Positions 34,920 through 46,206 are shown, numbered from the stretch's first letter. The stretch is 64,000 bases of DNA from Cladocopium goreaui (GCA_947184155.2 CAMXCT020000133.1:12719-76718); one strand, 5' to 3'. The notes: generated by a model not told the origin, from the sequence alone. Made by a program: numbers and translations.

Positions 34920-36200
34920 ATCCTGGGGCTGGTTTATGGATATCATATGATGTTTACAATGCAGTAAAAAACGATGAAATATGATGTATATGATGTATTA
35001 TTGCGTAATATATACATAATCTTTTATGATTGTGCATAATGATGGGGTAACAATTGGACAATAATGTGGCGGTAACAATGGGATGATATTGGGTATATAG
35101 ATAGTTTTGAAATGGTATATAACCGACAGAAACAAAGGGGTTCACACTCCTTGCGTGGATTTGTCCAAACATGGGGAATACGGTATACCCCAAACAATGC
35201 AACCTCAATGGTTGACATGATAATCAAGCATACAATTTGTGTAGTGTAGGCTCCTGATTAGTGTAGGGCCCCCCCAAACTAATTTTGGTTACTGAATAGT
35301 GTGGAAATTTCAAGAGGCCGGGTTCTGAATAGTGTGTGGTCAAAAAAATGATAGATTTCAATTGATTTCAATTTACTTTCAATTAGTTTTCAATTGATTT
35401 CAATTTATAGGAACCCACCAAACCCACATGTTTATAGGAACCCATCAAAAAAGATAGTATGTACGATGTTTAGTAGGATCTTAGCTGTCGATTTTTTTCG
35501 TGGGTTGGGGGCTTGTTGGGAAACCTTGCGGTGCTTTCAGCCATATTTCTACCATTGAAAACGGAGGTGAATCCTGCACATATTCCTTGTATCAAATTCT
35601 ATGCTTCTACGGTTGAAGCATGGATGTCTGAAAATACCTACAACAATACCCATACTTAGTACTTCTGAATATCAAATATATGGATATCTTAGATATTTTA
35701 TGCTTGTCATTGTTATATTCTATTGACACGTATCATGATTAATATGTCATTTACCATGAGATTTGGGGTACTCATTTTCCCGGGGAAAACACACACGAGA
35801 CAACTTGGATCATCCCGTTTCGGAAGTGGAGATGAACCATGACACCATGGGTCTATCTGAAAATGGGCTATACCCCTCATTTTGAGTGGGAAAAGGCTGA
35901 TTATGAAAAACGGATTCATTGAGATAGGTAATGTCATTATCATATTTTGAGACCAAAGCCACATGAAACAATGAAACAGTTGAACATATCTATATAAAAT
36001 CCATTAAAATCCTATCCACCTCTCGGCTGGCTAAACATGGTGAATCTTGGATACCTGTCAAAAACATCTATAATTTTTGGCTGGCGAATGTACGAATCTA
36101 CTCATTTGACCATCGATAACAACAGATTGAAGTACTATAGTTAATATCTAATACCAAGGTTGACCCAGTAACAAATCAAACACCGGTCTCCAAGTGGCAC
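34920..36200. other. Intronic stretch without exon
   Basis: Includes three TGAATAGTGTG-like motifs (35255-35340) and a tract of TTTCAATT repeats (35355-35405). No exon supported. Confidence 0.5.
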
Positions 36201-36221
36201 CCCATCTGTGCCCAAACCAAC

Positions 36222-36260
36222 CCCTTGAGGCTTGCACCAATTTGCGCGCGCCCACTCCGC
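36222..36260 (-). CDS. Candidate small exon
   Basis: 13 codons, AEWARANWCKPQG, between ACTTCTGAG and donor GTTGGT. Confidence 0.45.
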
Positions 36261-36483
36261 CTCAGAAGTCATGGAATGCACAAAATATCACACAACCAAT
36301 GACCTGAACATATTGCTGAATATTACAGTAGTTGACCTTGAACAATTCCGTATCTATATCCATATTTATATATATATAATTATATTGGATACAGATATGT
36401 TTTCTGTCATTAACCAACCATTATGTTATGCATAGATTGATGGATAAACCCACCATTGCTTGACCTTGAAATACAAAAATCAC

Positions 36484-36525
36484 CGAGGGAATCGAGCTTC
36501 CAGGCGTGGCAAAGTGGCAGGGAAC
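36484..36525 (-). CDS. Candidate small exon
   Basis: 42 nt between GGCTGAG and donor GTGATT (GSLPLCHAWKLDS or VPCHFATPGSSIPS depending on frame). A plus-strand exon AWQSGREPQPA with TTCCAG and GTGGTT overlaps, so the strand is uncertain. Confidence 0.3.
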
Positions 36526-36914
36526 CTCAGCCAGCGAGGTGGTTGACGTCCATCTTTTCGTGAGACATCGATAGTTCAAAGCACCATTAGACCATCAACA
36601 TACAATCAAACGTTTTCAGAAATCTTTCGAATCACTATCTAACATATTCTAAAAACACTATCCGATCACGAAACCAACTAGCCATCAATTCAGGATCAAA
36701 ACCATTGAATTAACATCTTTCAAGTCAGCATCAATTGCAGTAAACAGTAAACCATCAACTAAGCATCTCAAACCTTTCAAGTAAGCACCAACTCTCTATC
36801 AATGAACCATCTGAAACATGAAACACCATCAGCAATGAAAAATCTGAAATAATATACACTAAATATACACTAATATGGGCGGTTTGTCTAAAAAATCATG
36901 GATCCACAAACCAC

Positions 36915-36968
36915 TTCTCTGGGACTCCCAGGCTGCATGTACTTGGCCTCCACCATGCCCAAGTGCAC
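36915..36968 (-). CDS. Exon of unrecognised minus-strand gene
   Basis: 18 codons, VHLGMVEAKYMQPGSPRE, between acceptor TTCTTGGTAG and donor GTGGTT. Confidence 0.6.
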
Positions 36969-37012
36969 CTACCAAGAACCAACAAGGCAACAATCAAACA
37001 ACGGGGGGCTCT

Positions 37013-37127
37013 TAGCCTCTGGTAAACGTTTACAAAACTATGGAACATATCACTATTTTTTCATGAGGTAATTCAACTATTTCGACTGGGCAATTTTCAA
37101 TAGCTATTTTGACATAACCAGAGGGTA
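37013..37127. mobile_element. IE-A copy
   Basis: TAGCCTCTGGTAAACGTTTA at the left, ...TTGACATAACCAGAGGGTA at the right. A coding-like minus frame (VHYDMFANLDDLRIPHDL) runs into its right end. Confidence 0.75.
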
Positions 37128-37278
37128 AGTCATGGGGGATCCTCAAATCATCCAAGTTTGCAAACATGTCATAGTGCACTAATACCCCATAGGATCCATG
37201 TATGCTATATATGGCAACATTTACCATCAATATACCCCAAGTGTTAGCATATATACCATATATGGATCCTATGGGTAC

Positions 37279-37351
37279 CAGGTAAGCATCAAGTTCGGCT
37301 CCGCCACGATTTCAACATACCCAAAGGATGAGATTTCCCCAAGTCCGACAG
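37279..37351 (-). CDS. Exon of unrecognised minus-strand gene
   Basis: After GACTTCGGAG the frame reads VGLGEISSFGYVEIVAEPNL then MLT, ending at donor GTACCC. Confidence 0.65.
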
Positions 37352-37858
37352 CTCCGAAGTCATGAATGAATCCATGGGACTCTTGGGTATACAACCATAG
37401 GCTGGTGAATATCCCATTCATCATTCTCAAAGAAAACATTGTCCTGGTCGGATTTGATGATCATTCCCATTAAAACAATTATGATACATATATATATATA
37501 GATTATAATCCAGTAGTGGAATACCTACATACCCATTATAACATGTATATATATAGTATACACAACAATATCCCACTTATCTCCCCTCAATCATATCCTT
37601 ATAAACTATCCCGTTAATGTCACAATCCCCAAGAAATTAGCTAGAGTCCCTATGACTGAACCAATCCAGCAAGTTGTTTTTCTTTCATGGCTTATAAATA
37701 TATGTATATATATATATAGATATGGCTCATAAATATATGTATCTATATATATATATATAGCTAATATATATATATATATACACTGCAGTATATATATAAT
37801 ATCATATCTATTCCACATGAGTACTAAAGTTTGAGCCATGTGCAACCGCACCCACCAC

Positions 37859-37919
37859 CCAGCGCAGCGACTCGCACCGTCAAATGTGAACGACTGAGGC
37901 GATCCGTGGCGAGGCTGTC
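37859..37919 (-). CDS. Exon of unrecognised minus-strand gene
   Basis: Acceptor CATCGTCCCAG and donor GTGGTG bound DSLATDRLSRSHLTVRVAAL. Confidence 0.65.
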
Positions 37920-38298
37920 CTGGGACGATGCAGTCGAAATGTAGATTTCCACGGGAAAATTGAAATTTAGAGCTGATTTATGGCTGAATTATTTTTTTTA
38001 AAGGGTATTTAAGAGCTGATTTATGGGATTTTGAATAGGAAAATTGAGGTGATTAGCTGATTTATGCTATTTTTAAGAGGATTTAGAGGTGATTTGTGGG
38101 ATTTCATGGGATAGAGCTGACTGAAAAGGCTACAGTATAATAGCTGCTATAGCTATAGCATTGGTTTATGATTTCCCGGCTAGAAACCTATATGATCCTA
38201 TATGTATCGGGGATTCCCAACTCCAAGATTGGATTACCAGAGGGTAATCCGGAAACATGCTATGATGCGGATGAAACTTGAATAAGCCCGTATCTTCA

Positions 38299-38340
38299 GT
38301 GTAGGCGGCCAGTCACTGGAGCATATACTTTCCATCCGAA
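38299..38340 (-). CDS. Candidate small exon
   Basis: Acceptor CGTTTGCAG, then FGWKVYAPVTGRLH or, in another frame, RMESICSSDWPPTLK. Left edge and frame uncertain. Confidence 0.4.
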
Positions 38341-38852
38341 CTGCAAACGCGATTTCCACGACGAAAGCTTAAGGAATGTTCCCAAGCCAACCAGGCATAG
38401 TACTAGTTTGCTACTTTCTGTTTCTTGTGAAATACCTTCAAGATAATAATTTTTCAAATTATCCAAATATCAGAAAAGTTATTAAATTAGATTTTATTGT
38501 CAGTCATTTAGGTAAAGGATTACTGTCTTGGATTTGCTCAAGTCCCTCCCAACAAAAATATAACTATTCCCTGTGGATTCCCCAAATGGTGTATTTCCCA
38601 TTGGGAAAGTCAACAATCACCTGAAACAAACCCATGCTATCACCCAGTTGTGGTGATTAAGAAGTTCATCGTCTACCACAACGGGACAACTGGAGGCGGT
38701 AACATATCATGCCTGAAGATAGGTAGCCTCCAAGAAACATCGGTTTGGTCCTGGATCATCTTGGATCTATTCATTTCTGGACGACCATATCAAGGTCTTT
38801 TATATTAGAAAAAAACTGAGGCAAATCTTCAGAAAAAAAAAGAAACTCCCAC

Positions 38853-38892
38853 CGCGCTCCTTGTCAGACCATGCTGCAGCAAAGTCTGATCC
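38853..38892 (-). CDS. Exon of unrecognised minus-strand gene
   Basis: 40 nt between acceptor TTCGCTCCAG and donor GTGGGA reading GSDFAAAWSDKER. Confidence 0.6.
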
Positions 38893-39044
38893 CTGGAGCG
38901 AAGTATGGGATTCCCCGTGGATTGTAATCTTCCCCATGATATTGGTTGACGGTTATAGATGGTAGTATCATTAGTCATTAGTCATCTAATCTATAACGGT
39001 TCTTATAGTTCACCATAGTTACACATAAGTTATAATATGACATT

Positions 39045-39156
39045 CTGATTGGTGGTATGCTGTACCTACCCCTCTGAAAAATATGAGTTCGTCAGTTGGG
39101 ATGATAACATTCCCAACTGAATGGAAAAATAACAAATGTTCCAAACCACCAACCAG
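39045..39156. mobile_element. IE-B copy
   Basis: CTGATTGGTGGTATGCTGTA at the left, ...TTCCAAACCACCAACCAG at the right. Confidence 0.8.
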
Positions 39157-39309
39157 TATTGGTTATAAATGGTTATAGATGATAGTATCATCCCGGAAAA
39201 AAAAAAACATCAACTAAACCCCAGTTTGGCTTGAAAATCAAAGGGTTCTATCTTGTCTTCCTATGGCATATGCATGATTTGACTTGACTCTTGAAAATAG
39301 CAGTGACAC

Positions 39310-39406
39310 AGGGCCGACCAATCGGGGTCTTCACTCTGATTGCCAAATCCACCCAAGAATTCCTCAAGCCACACCCGAACTAGCCGCACTCCAAATGGAG
39401 GGACTA
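39310..39406 (-). CDS. Exon of unrecognised minus-strand gene
   Basis: After acceptor TCCCACAG the frame reads VPPFGVRLVRVWLEEFLGGF then GNQSEDPDWSA, to donor GTGTCA. Confidence 0.7.
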
Positions 39407-39673
39407 CTGTGGGATGAACAAAATCGTTGTTAAACGGCAAAGAACTATATAAACTACCAAAAATAACCATGCGTTCAGGCGTTCAGTTGTCCCAGCAGTT
39501 GTTATCCTTACATTCATCATCAGTAATGTCTCTGAGTTGGCAATTTTCCATCATCATAATGTCTAATATATATATATATGTTTTCCATCATCTCTAAGTC
39601 TATATCTACTATCAACATCCATAAACCCGTATAGAATTCACCCATTCATTGGCCAATTCGCCCGACTCAACGG

Positions 39674-39744
39674 CGCGGCGCCTCGTACACGGTTAGGTTC
39701 AACTCATCGAGGTGCAGCCGGACCACGGTCATGGGCTTTGGCGC
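39674..39744 (-). CDS. Exon of unrecognised minus-strand gene
   Basis: Acceptor TAATGTTAG and donor GTTGAG bound APKPMTVVRLHLDELNLTVY then EAP. Strong G/C third positions. Confidence 0.7.
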
Positions 39745-40241
39745 CTAACATTACGCAGCTCTGGCGCCATAGTATCTATCTGTAGATATGTGATATTTCC
39801 TATATCATATCATAAATACAATATTACATATAGTATATTGTATATATATGTATGTATATTGTATATAAATATCATGAACGGACCATCGTTGAATCTCATT
39901 GTCGCAACGCGTTTTGATTAGAAGTTTATGTCTCACAATACTTAGAACACGTTTTTAGACAGTCCAGGTCCAATGATCCAATGGTTTATCATAATACACC
40001 CCTATCAAATAGTCATATGTTTGTGTGTATGCCGAAGTTTTGGGCACACCTAATAGTCAGATTGCCCCTGTGTATCCTATTGGTGATTCCCCATCTTATC
40101 CTCATTGTCCCTTCATTACTGTACCATCTATAGTTAAAGTATATATAAATATATAACTATATATATATGTGCAATATATATATATACACAATTATATACA
40201 GAGATTACATCTACTTAGGCATTGTTTGAACTTCTCCTTAC

Positions 40242-40304
40242 CTGCACGCTCTACCGCCCCATAAAACACATCTTTGCTGCCACACCCATCGCGGAGCTTC
40301 GAAC
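40242..40304 (-). CDS. Exon of unrecognised minus-strand gene
   Basis: Acceptor CTGCGATAG and donor GTAAGG bound SKLRDGCGSKDVFYGAVERA. Confidence 0.7.
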
Positions 40305-40877
40305 CTATCGCAGGCTATGGGAGATTTGGAAACTAAACAAAGGTGGGAACCTAATACTTGGTGAACAAATGTTTAAACCCGAGAATACTGGGATTGTTTA
40401 TGGGATTTCTTTGGCTATGGTCTGATGGGCATCATCAATGGATTGATTTAGACGCACATCTTATATGGAAACCGTAGTTATTGCCAGAAATATGGATGTG
40501 TGACCTGTCGTCTCATCCTTTGCTGGGGGGGCCTAGGAGATCTGATTTTGGCCCCTGGTTTTACCAAAATCATATTGTAATACCCATCGTTTTGGGGAGA
40601 TACAATCTTAACCCATACGCAAATGGATATGCATTTGCTTTTGAAGCAAAAGACTGGGATTTCCACTGAAAGTTGGGTGGCAAATGGTAGCGAGCCATCA
40701 CTAACATATTGTTTGGGCGGGTTTCACACCAACTGATACAGAAGCAGCAGGCATGATCTTGTAATTCATGAATGGAACAATGGGAAGCACTTTAAAACCA
40801 ACAAAACATGTATGTATATATAATTATATATAATATGTTATAATATATATATATATATATCCATTGTATATGATCGC

Positions 40878-40932
40878 CAGCCCCAGTTTGATGCCACCTT
40901 CGGTTGCCCAGTTCTCCGCGGACAAAGTAGTC
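40878..40932 (-). CDS. Exon of unrecognised minus-strand gene
   Basis: Acceptor CTTTTCGCAG, then DYFVRGELGNRRWHQTGA, ending GCTG|GCGATC, a GC-type donor. From 41040 to 42270 I see no supported exon; a degenerate IE-A lies at 41959-42105. Confidence 0.6.
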
Positions 40933-42276
40933 CTGCGAAAAGTGGGGGTTGGTGGTCTATAGCTACCCCTTTTTTCACAAATAGAACAGTACCTTTTGAA
41001 AAGTATATCAAATAAAACTAAACTGGCGGTCAAGGTAACCATGTCTTTCTTCTTTATTATTTTTTAAGATGCTATGCAGTAAAATTGAAGACCTCCGAAC
41101 TCTTGCTTGTATAAGCAAAAGGTAAGGGGTGATACTGTAGGAGCGTCACCATCGAGTTTCATTGGATATTACTTTTCCCGAATATCTTTTATATTGCATA
41201 ATCCATATCGCCGAGCAGCAGCCGGCAAGAAGAAAATCGCATACTGGAGGAACCATCCGGCAAGTAGCAGTTTCCATGGTAAACATGAGCCTGCAAAAAA
41301 AACAAGCAGGACAATATCACATTCCTCTCTCTCACAATGCTCACAAAAACAAATAAAAATCAACCCTTCACCAACTTTTTTTTTCAAAACGCACACACAC
41401 ACACATAATGAATACAATCCATACAGTATTAAAACCAGACTTTCACCACCACTGCCACAAACTCATCACCCCACCGGCGCCGACATTTTTCACGTGGCTC
41501 TCTGACCGTTCGCGTGTCAAGACCGACCCGTCGGTCACCACTCGAGCTCTTTGCCAAGCTCAGCTGTGAAGCGAATGGACCAAAAAATGCCGAAAAAACA
41601 GAAAAGAGAGGAACATGTGGAGGAAACATATTTTTGTCATAGTTCACTAGCATCCTGGTTTCACACGTTTTCAACTATCTTTTTACAATTTCTTGATGGG
41701 TCAAACCAACAATCATGTAGATTCAATCACCACATTTGGATACATTTGGATGAGTTTGGGGGTCTCAAACAGCAACAACATGTCATTCATGTGATTTAAG
41801 GAAACAATCATGACCAACACTACTGATGATTTATGTGAACATGACTTTGTTAGAGGGTCATGGCGGCTTAAGCACCAAAAATAAACTTTTAAAATGGTTC
41901 CAGCATCAAACAAATGAATTGAACCATCACTTGTTTGCTTCTTAACCTGCAAAAATGATACCCTCCGGAAATCAAACATGGCGATAGAACATCACCTATA
42001 AAATCCTATGAGCAAATATAGGTCTTCATGGGAAAATTGGTAAACAAAATCATCTATAAATGTGATTTACAAAGGGGTGATTTTCCTTTGCCATGTTTCT
42101 GTGTAGAAGTCATCTTCCATCCTCGATTCGTGGCAGAGTCTATGTTACAATGTCGTGCCAGTGAAATGTTTGTTGGTTCCAACCCCATGAACTAGTTCAT
42201 TGGTGACAATAATATCATATAATTAATATCAATACATTGGTTATAACTAGGTTAATGAAATCTTCGGGATATCTAC

Positions 42277-42413
42277 CCTAGCATCAACCACGATGCATGA
42301 CATTTGAAGAACTGTGCACACCAACGAAAAACGTCACCCTTCACTGGGGCAACGGCTCTCGTGGGGGGATGGTGTAAGCTACGTATGGAAAAACGCGATT
42401 TGAAGTACCCGGC
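42277..42413 (-). CDS. Exon whose acceptor is an IE-A end
   Basis: Read on minus, the IE-A end ...GTTTACCAG is followed directly by AGYFKSRFSIRSLHHPPTRA, then VAPVKGDVFRWCAQFFKCHA, and a GTAGAT donor at 42276. About 45 codons are open; the first codons (GCC GGG TA) come from the element end. It lies just downstream of three stacked inverted-repeat elements. Confidence 0.5.
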
Positions 42414-42515
42414 CTGGTAAACGTTTACATAACTATAGAAAACCATAATTTTTAATGGGTAAATCCACTATTTCTATGGCCATTTTCAATAGCTATGTTA
42501 GTTTACCAGAGAGTA
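42406..42515. mobile_element. IE-A copy with CCCGGCC end
   Basis: TACCCGGCCTGGTAAACGTT at the left, ...TTAGTTTACCAGAGAGTA at the right. Confidence 0.85.
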
Positions 42516-42530
42516 AATAATCTATAAATT

Positions 42531-42648
42531 TGGGTAAATTATAATCTTTCACTAACCTGAATCTTGCGGCCATTTGGGGATGATTTCCCTAAAAAAAGCC
42601 ATGATTCCAGGGTTCGGTCGCGACGTGAGCTCGTTATAATTTACCCAG
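42531..42648. mobile_element. IE-C copy
   Basis: TGGGTAAATTATAATCTTTC at the left, ...TTATAATTTACCCAG at the right. Same TCACTAACCTGAA core as at 12093. Confidence 0.8.
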
Positions 42649-42665
42649 ATAAATGGCCCTTATTT

Positions 42666-42761
42666 CAATGGATTGGTTTAAGGGAAAATTTACAGGAAAC
42701 CATGATTTTTACCATTAAATATGGGGTTTTCCTGTAAATTTTCCCCTAAACCAATCCATTG
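42666..42761. mobile_element. IE-E inverted-repeat element
   Basis: CAATGGATTGGTTTAAGGGA at the left and its complement ...CCCCTAAACCAATCCATTG at the right, arms of about 38 bp. Single copy in the window. Confidence 0.8.
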
Positions 42762-42784
42762 ATTGTTGTGGGCAATCCATCCAT

Positions 42785-42888
42785 CTCCATCCAGCCAAGT
42801 GTCCACCAGGGGGGCGAGCTCGGTGCCTTCGACTTCTTTCGTCTCCAGCGTCCACTGCAGGACTGGTTTGGAGCGACGACCTTCCCGC
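42785..42888 (-). CDS. Exon of unrecognised minus-strand gene
   Basis: After ACGCCTGAG the frame reads REGRRSKPVLQWTLETKEVE then GTELAPLVDTWLDGD; an internal acceptor CCTGCAG at 42855 is an alternative start. The frame remains open almost to the IE-E element. Confidence 0.65.
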
Positions 42889-43049
42889 CTCAGGCGTAGA
42901 TTGAGTTACTGGTTGGTAATATGTGCTTAATATACTGGTAATGATATGATGGTTAATATGTGGTTAATATGTGGTTAATATGTGGTTAATATACTGGTAA
43001 TGATGGTTAATATGTGGTTAATATATGGTTACTGATAGTCAATAACTAT

Positions 43050-43158
43050 CTGGTTGGTGGTTGACCAACCCCTCTGAAAAATGATGGAGTTCGTCAGTTG
43101 GGATGATGACATTCTCAATATATGGAAAAATAAATTCATGTTCCAAACCACCAACCAG
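43050..43158. mobile_element. IE-B copy
   Basis: CTGGTTGGTGGTTGACCAAC at the left, ...TTCCAAACCACCAACCAG at the right, followed by GTTATT. A degenerate IE-A lies at 43554-43683. Confidence 0.85.
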
Positions 43159-43903
43159 GTTATTACCAGTGCTTTTGGCAGACCCAGCAGATTGGATTTT
43201 ATTTGGAGTCAGGACCTAATTTTATGAAGCCATCATTTTTCATGGGAATCATGGCAATGATCGGGTTGGGTCCCAAGCTTCCCACTTCATTCCTTTATCA
43301 CGTCAACTGGGACCACTGGCTCCTGGGAGTTGCCGCCAAATGCCGTGGTTTTTGTATCAACACGAAAACTCAGTACGTAAGTTCCATAAAATCCCTAGGG
43401 CCCTAGGATGGTTCTTAGTATATATATATACATATCTATCAACATATTTCAACTAAGTCACTTTCAGTTCATTTCAGGTTCCGTGTGCTTGGGCAGTTGA
43501 GGTTAGAAAAGGCGACTTAGTGGTTCCCAACTTATAGGGCTTATTAGCGGAGTTACCCTCTGCTTCTTCGTCGTTACATATCTATGGTATAGATGTGTCC
43601 ATTAGTCCGATGATACAGAATCATGATTTACCGAACTTAAACATGGCGAGTTTCGAAAGCTATGTTAAATCACCAGAGGGCATACATATATGGTCCTTTA
43701 CCAGTTATAAGTCAGTTATAATCCCATTTATGGAATGATAACTCCGTGTATAAACATAGAAACAACTAGTTCCTAGGGCACTGCCAAAAGAATCAGGACA
43801 TGATACAGGTTCTAAGTCAGTGGAATCACATATAATCACCCCATTTATGGTGGAACTAACCCCAAGTGGCACCCCCTTAGAGGATGGTCAAAGCTTAAAA
43901 AAC

Positions 43904-43971
43904 CAGCCGTCGCGTTTCGAGCAACAGCTGGCTGTCGAAGTTCATGACCTTGAAGCCAGCCGTCTCCTTGG
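43904..43971 (-). CDS. Exon of unrecognised minus-strand gene
   Basis: Acceptor TACATGTCAG, then AKETAGFKVMNFDSQLLLET and RR, ending at donor GTTTTT. Confidence 0.6.
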
Positions 43972-44234
43972 CTGACATGTACAGTATATATTTATAATGG
44001 ATACATCATGGACATATATATTACTCAACTATATATCATAAATGTGTATAATATCATATATGTAGTCCATCTGACATGTGTTATATGATATCATACACAT
44101 ATAGTTACTTTTACTCAATGGAATATATATATATTAATATGGTAGTATAGCATTGTATTATTCATAAACTATACGATATAAATATACATATATATAATAT
44201 AGTTACTTCTACTTCGATGCACTAAAATCTGGAC

Positions 44235-44356
44235 CAATTCGAGGTGATCGCCTTCTGCAGCTCAGCTTCCATGGCTTGTGACCACTCCGCCGCAGCATCT
44301 TTCCTGAGAACTCGCCATGGAGAGTCACCCGAAACGGTGTCATCAAATGTGGCTGC
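44235..44356 (-). CDS. Exon of unrecognised minus-strand gene
   Basis: Acceptor ATGTTCCAG and donor GTCCAG bound AATFDDTVSGDSPWRVLRKD then AAAEWSQAMEAELQKAITSN. One of the clearest exons in the window. Confidence 0.75.
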
Positions 44357-44468
44357 CTGGAACATCCCCCATTTAGTTCGATGGTTTTCCTAGCTCAAAC
44401 ATCTATTGGGAATTTTCCAGCCACGTGTGATGAGGGTAACATATCTTCAAATGCCCAAAACGGAGGAG

Positions 44469-44710
44469 ACGGAATGCAATGTGACCACTTCATCAATGGA
44501 TTGGTTTTTCTCGGGAAAATCTATGCCTGAAACCAGGGTTCCAATTTTTAAATATAGAGATTCCTGTACCCTCTGGTTATTTAACATAGCCATGGAAAAT
44601 TACCATTTTTAATAGGTAAACCATCTATAAATGGGCCATCTATACCATGGCTATGTTAAATAACCAGAGGGTAAACGTTCCCATCGCCCAATTTCCAGGA
44701 TTTCAGGCAC
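44469..44710 (-). CDS. Exon split by an IE-A insertion
   Basis: After acceptor CAGTTTAG the frame reads VPEILEIGRWERL up to the TA at 44672. It resumes at 44566 with QESLYLKIGTLVSGIDFPEK and NQSIDEVVTLHSV. Without the element the frame is continuous. No GT donor restores the frame here; a GA donor (GG|GAACGT) with acceptor CCAG would. Left edge approximate. Confidence 0.5.
44567..44673. mobile_element. IE-A copy inside an exon
   Basis: TACCCTCTGGTTATTTAACA at the left, ...TTAAATAACCAGAGGGTA at the right; 103 bp between the TA repeats. Confidence 0.9.
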
Positions 44711-44994
44711 CTAAACTGCAGATGCCGAAATCTGTAAGGCCTCTGGAATGGATCATACCCCCACAAAAAAAGGCCTGCATAGTTGCCGAATCAAACATGA
44801 AATTGTCCCGAAAATAGGGCTATAGGGTATCCCAATCATATCAAATACCATATATTAGTCAATATAACATAATCAGATATCAAATATCATATATCATATC
44901 AGGTCATGTATAAAAATATATACACAATGCATCTCATGCTTTTCTTTGGCCTTTTTTTTTTCGGGCGATAGTAAAAAAAAAATATCTCCAGATG

Positions 44995-45122
44995 ATTGGA
45001 GCCAAGACTCTGATACCAATTTCCCTCCATAATCGCAGAGCCACCCTCCACCACCTCGATGAATGGGATGTCCGATTCCCGCGCACACATGATAACACCA
45101 CAAGTGCGAATGGCGAAGCCAC
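44995..45122 (-). CDS. Exon of unrecognised minus-strand gene
   Basis: The minus strand reads AIRTCGVIMCARESDIPFIE then VVEGGSAIMEGNWYQSLGSN. Strongly protein-like, but both edges are approximate; a GC donor after TCTTG is possible. Confidence 0.5.
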
Positions 45123-45170
45123 CAATCAACAACATTCATCAGCCATGTTAAAAACCACAAATCAGGTCAC

Positions 45171-45378
45171 CAACTCTACATTCTACATACCCTCTGGTAA
45201 TTTAACATAGCTATTGAAAATGACCATTTATAGTGGATTTCCCCATTGAAAATGGTGATTTTCCATAGTTATGTTAGTTTACCAGAGGGTAGCCACAACA
45301 GTAAACTGGATACGCGCCATCCGTCCGGGTCACAAAGAGCAACCCACGATGATCTCGCAGACACTGTCGCGCTTTGGC
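45171..45378 (-). CDS. Exon split by an IE-A insertion, GC donor
   Basis: After acceptor AGTCCCCAG part one reads AKARQCLRDHRGLLFVTRTD, GAYPVYCC and reaches TGTTGTG|GCTACC. Part two (45171-45191) reads YVECRV to donor GTGACC. The 102-nt intron 45192-45293, from GC to CCAGAG, replaces GGC by GGG, both glycine, so the original protein is exactly restored. Confidence 0.6.
45188..45291. mobile_element. IE-A copy inside an exon
   Basis: TACCCTCTGGTAATTTAACA at the left, ...TTAGTTTACCAGAGGGTA at the right; 100 bp between the TA repeats. Confidence 0.9.
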
Positions 45379-45546
45379 CTGGGGACTGGAGAACGGGAAC
45401 TATTTGATAGAACAAAGCATGCCTTGGCATGGAAGGCTTTTTTGGGGGACCATGGGATATAAATATATATATATATATATCAGTATCACATATGTCTTAA
45501 TGTATTCTTTAATTTGAATGGCGGCCGTAAAAAAAATCATAAGTAC

Positions 45547-45634
45547 GCCAAGAGTGGAGCTCGAATGGCGCCTGAACGCCAAAATGTCCGCATCTCTTTT
45601 TGAAACTGGTGGCCACGGAATTCCATCAGCACAG
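45547..45634 (-). CDS. Exon of unrecognised minus-strand gene
   Basis: Acceptor CTACTCACAG and donor GTACTT bound CADGIPWPPVSKRDADILAF then RRHSSSTLG, 29 codons. Confidence 0.65.
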
Positions 45635-45898
45635 CTGTGAGTAGTATTTAACCATCCAAAAAGGACAATATATATATATATATGCGCATATGTATGCATA
45701 TTTATATATGTATATACATATATAATATGTGCACATCTCTGAAAAAAAGACTCGTGCAATATCCTGCAATACTAAAGTAGTTGTTCAAACATTTTGACCG
45801 TGACTCATATGATTGTAAATGTAATTCATGATAAGTTAGTTTGCAACTAGGCTAACTGTTGGGCTATACTTCCAATAGACAAATAGAAAGCTTACTAC

Positions 45899-46206
45899 CA
45901 TAGGCCCCACGGTGCAGTACTACCATTTCTTGCAGGATGGAACATCCCTCTCCTGGACCATGCTTGCTGGTATACAATTTGCCTGCCTCTACATTTACCA
46001 TCTGGTTATGACTAACATAGCCATGGAAAATCACCATTTTTAAAAGGTAAACCATCTATAAATGGGCCATTTTCCATGGCTATGTTAAATAACCAGAGGG
46101 TACCCTCAAACCCGAGTCATGCACACTACCTCTTTCACTGAACATGTAGCCAGGTTGATTCTTTTCTTCAACAGCTGAGGAGGCAACGGAACCACCGTCA
46201 CCATAT
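45899..46206 (-). CDS. Exon split by an IE-A insertion
   Basis: Part one (46104-46206) follows acceptor ACACATAG and reads YGDGGSVASSAVEEKNQPGY then MFSERGSVHDSGLR. Part two (45899-46001) reads VNVEAGKLYTSKHGPGEGCS then ILQEMVVLHRGAY to donor GTAGTA. Without the element the two join at a single GTA codon. A 102-nt intron 46002-46103 (GTACCC to CCAG) keeps the frame and adds one Met codon. Confidence 0.65.
45996..46102. mobile_element. IE-A copy inside an exon
   Basis: TACCATCTGGTTATGACTAA at the left, ...TTAAATAACCAGAGGGTA at the right; 103 bp between TA repeats. Confidence 0.9.
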
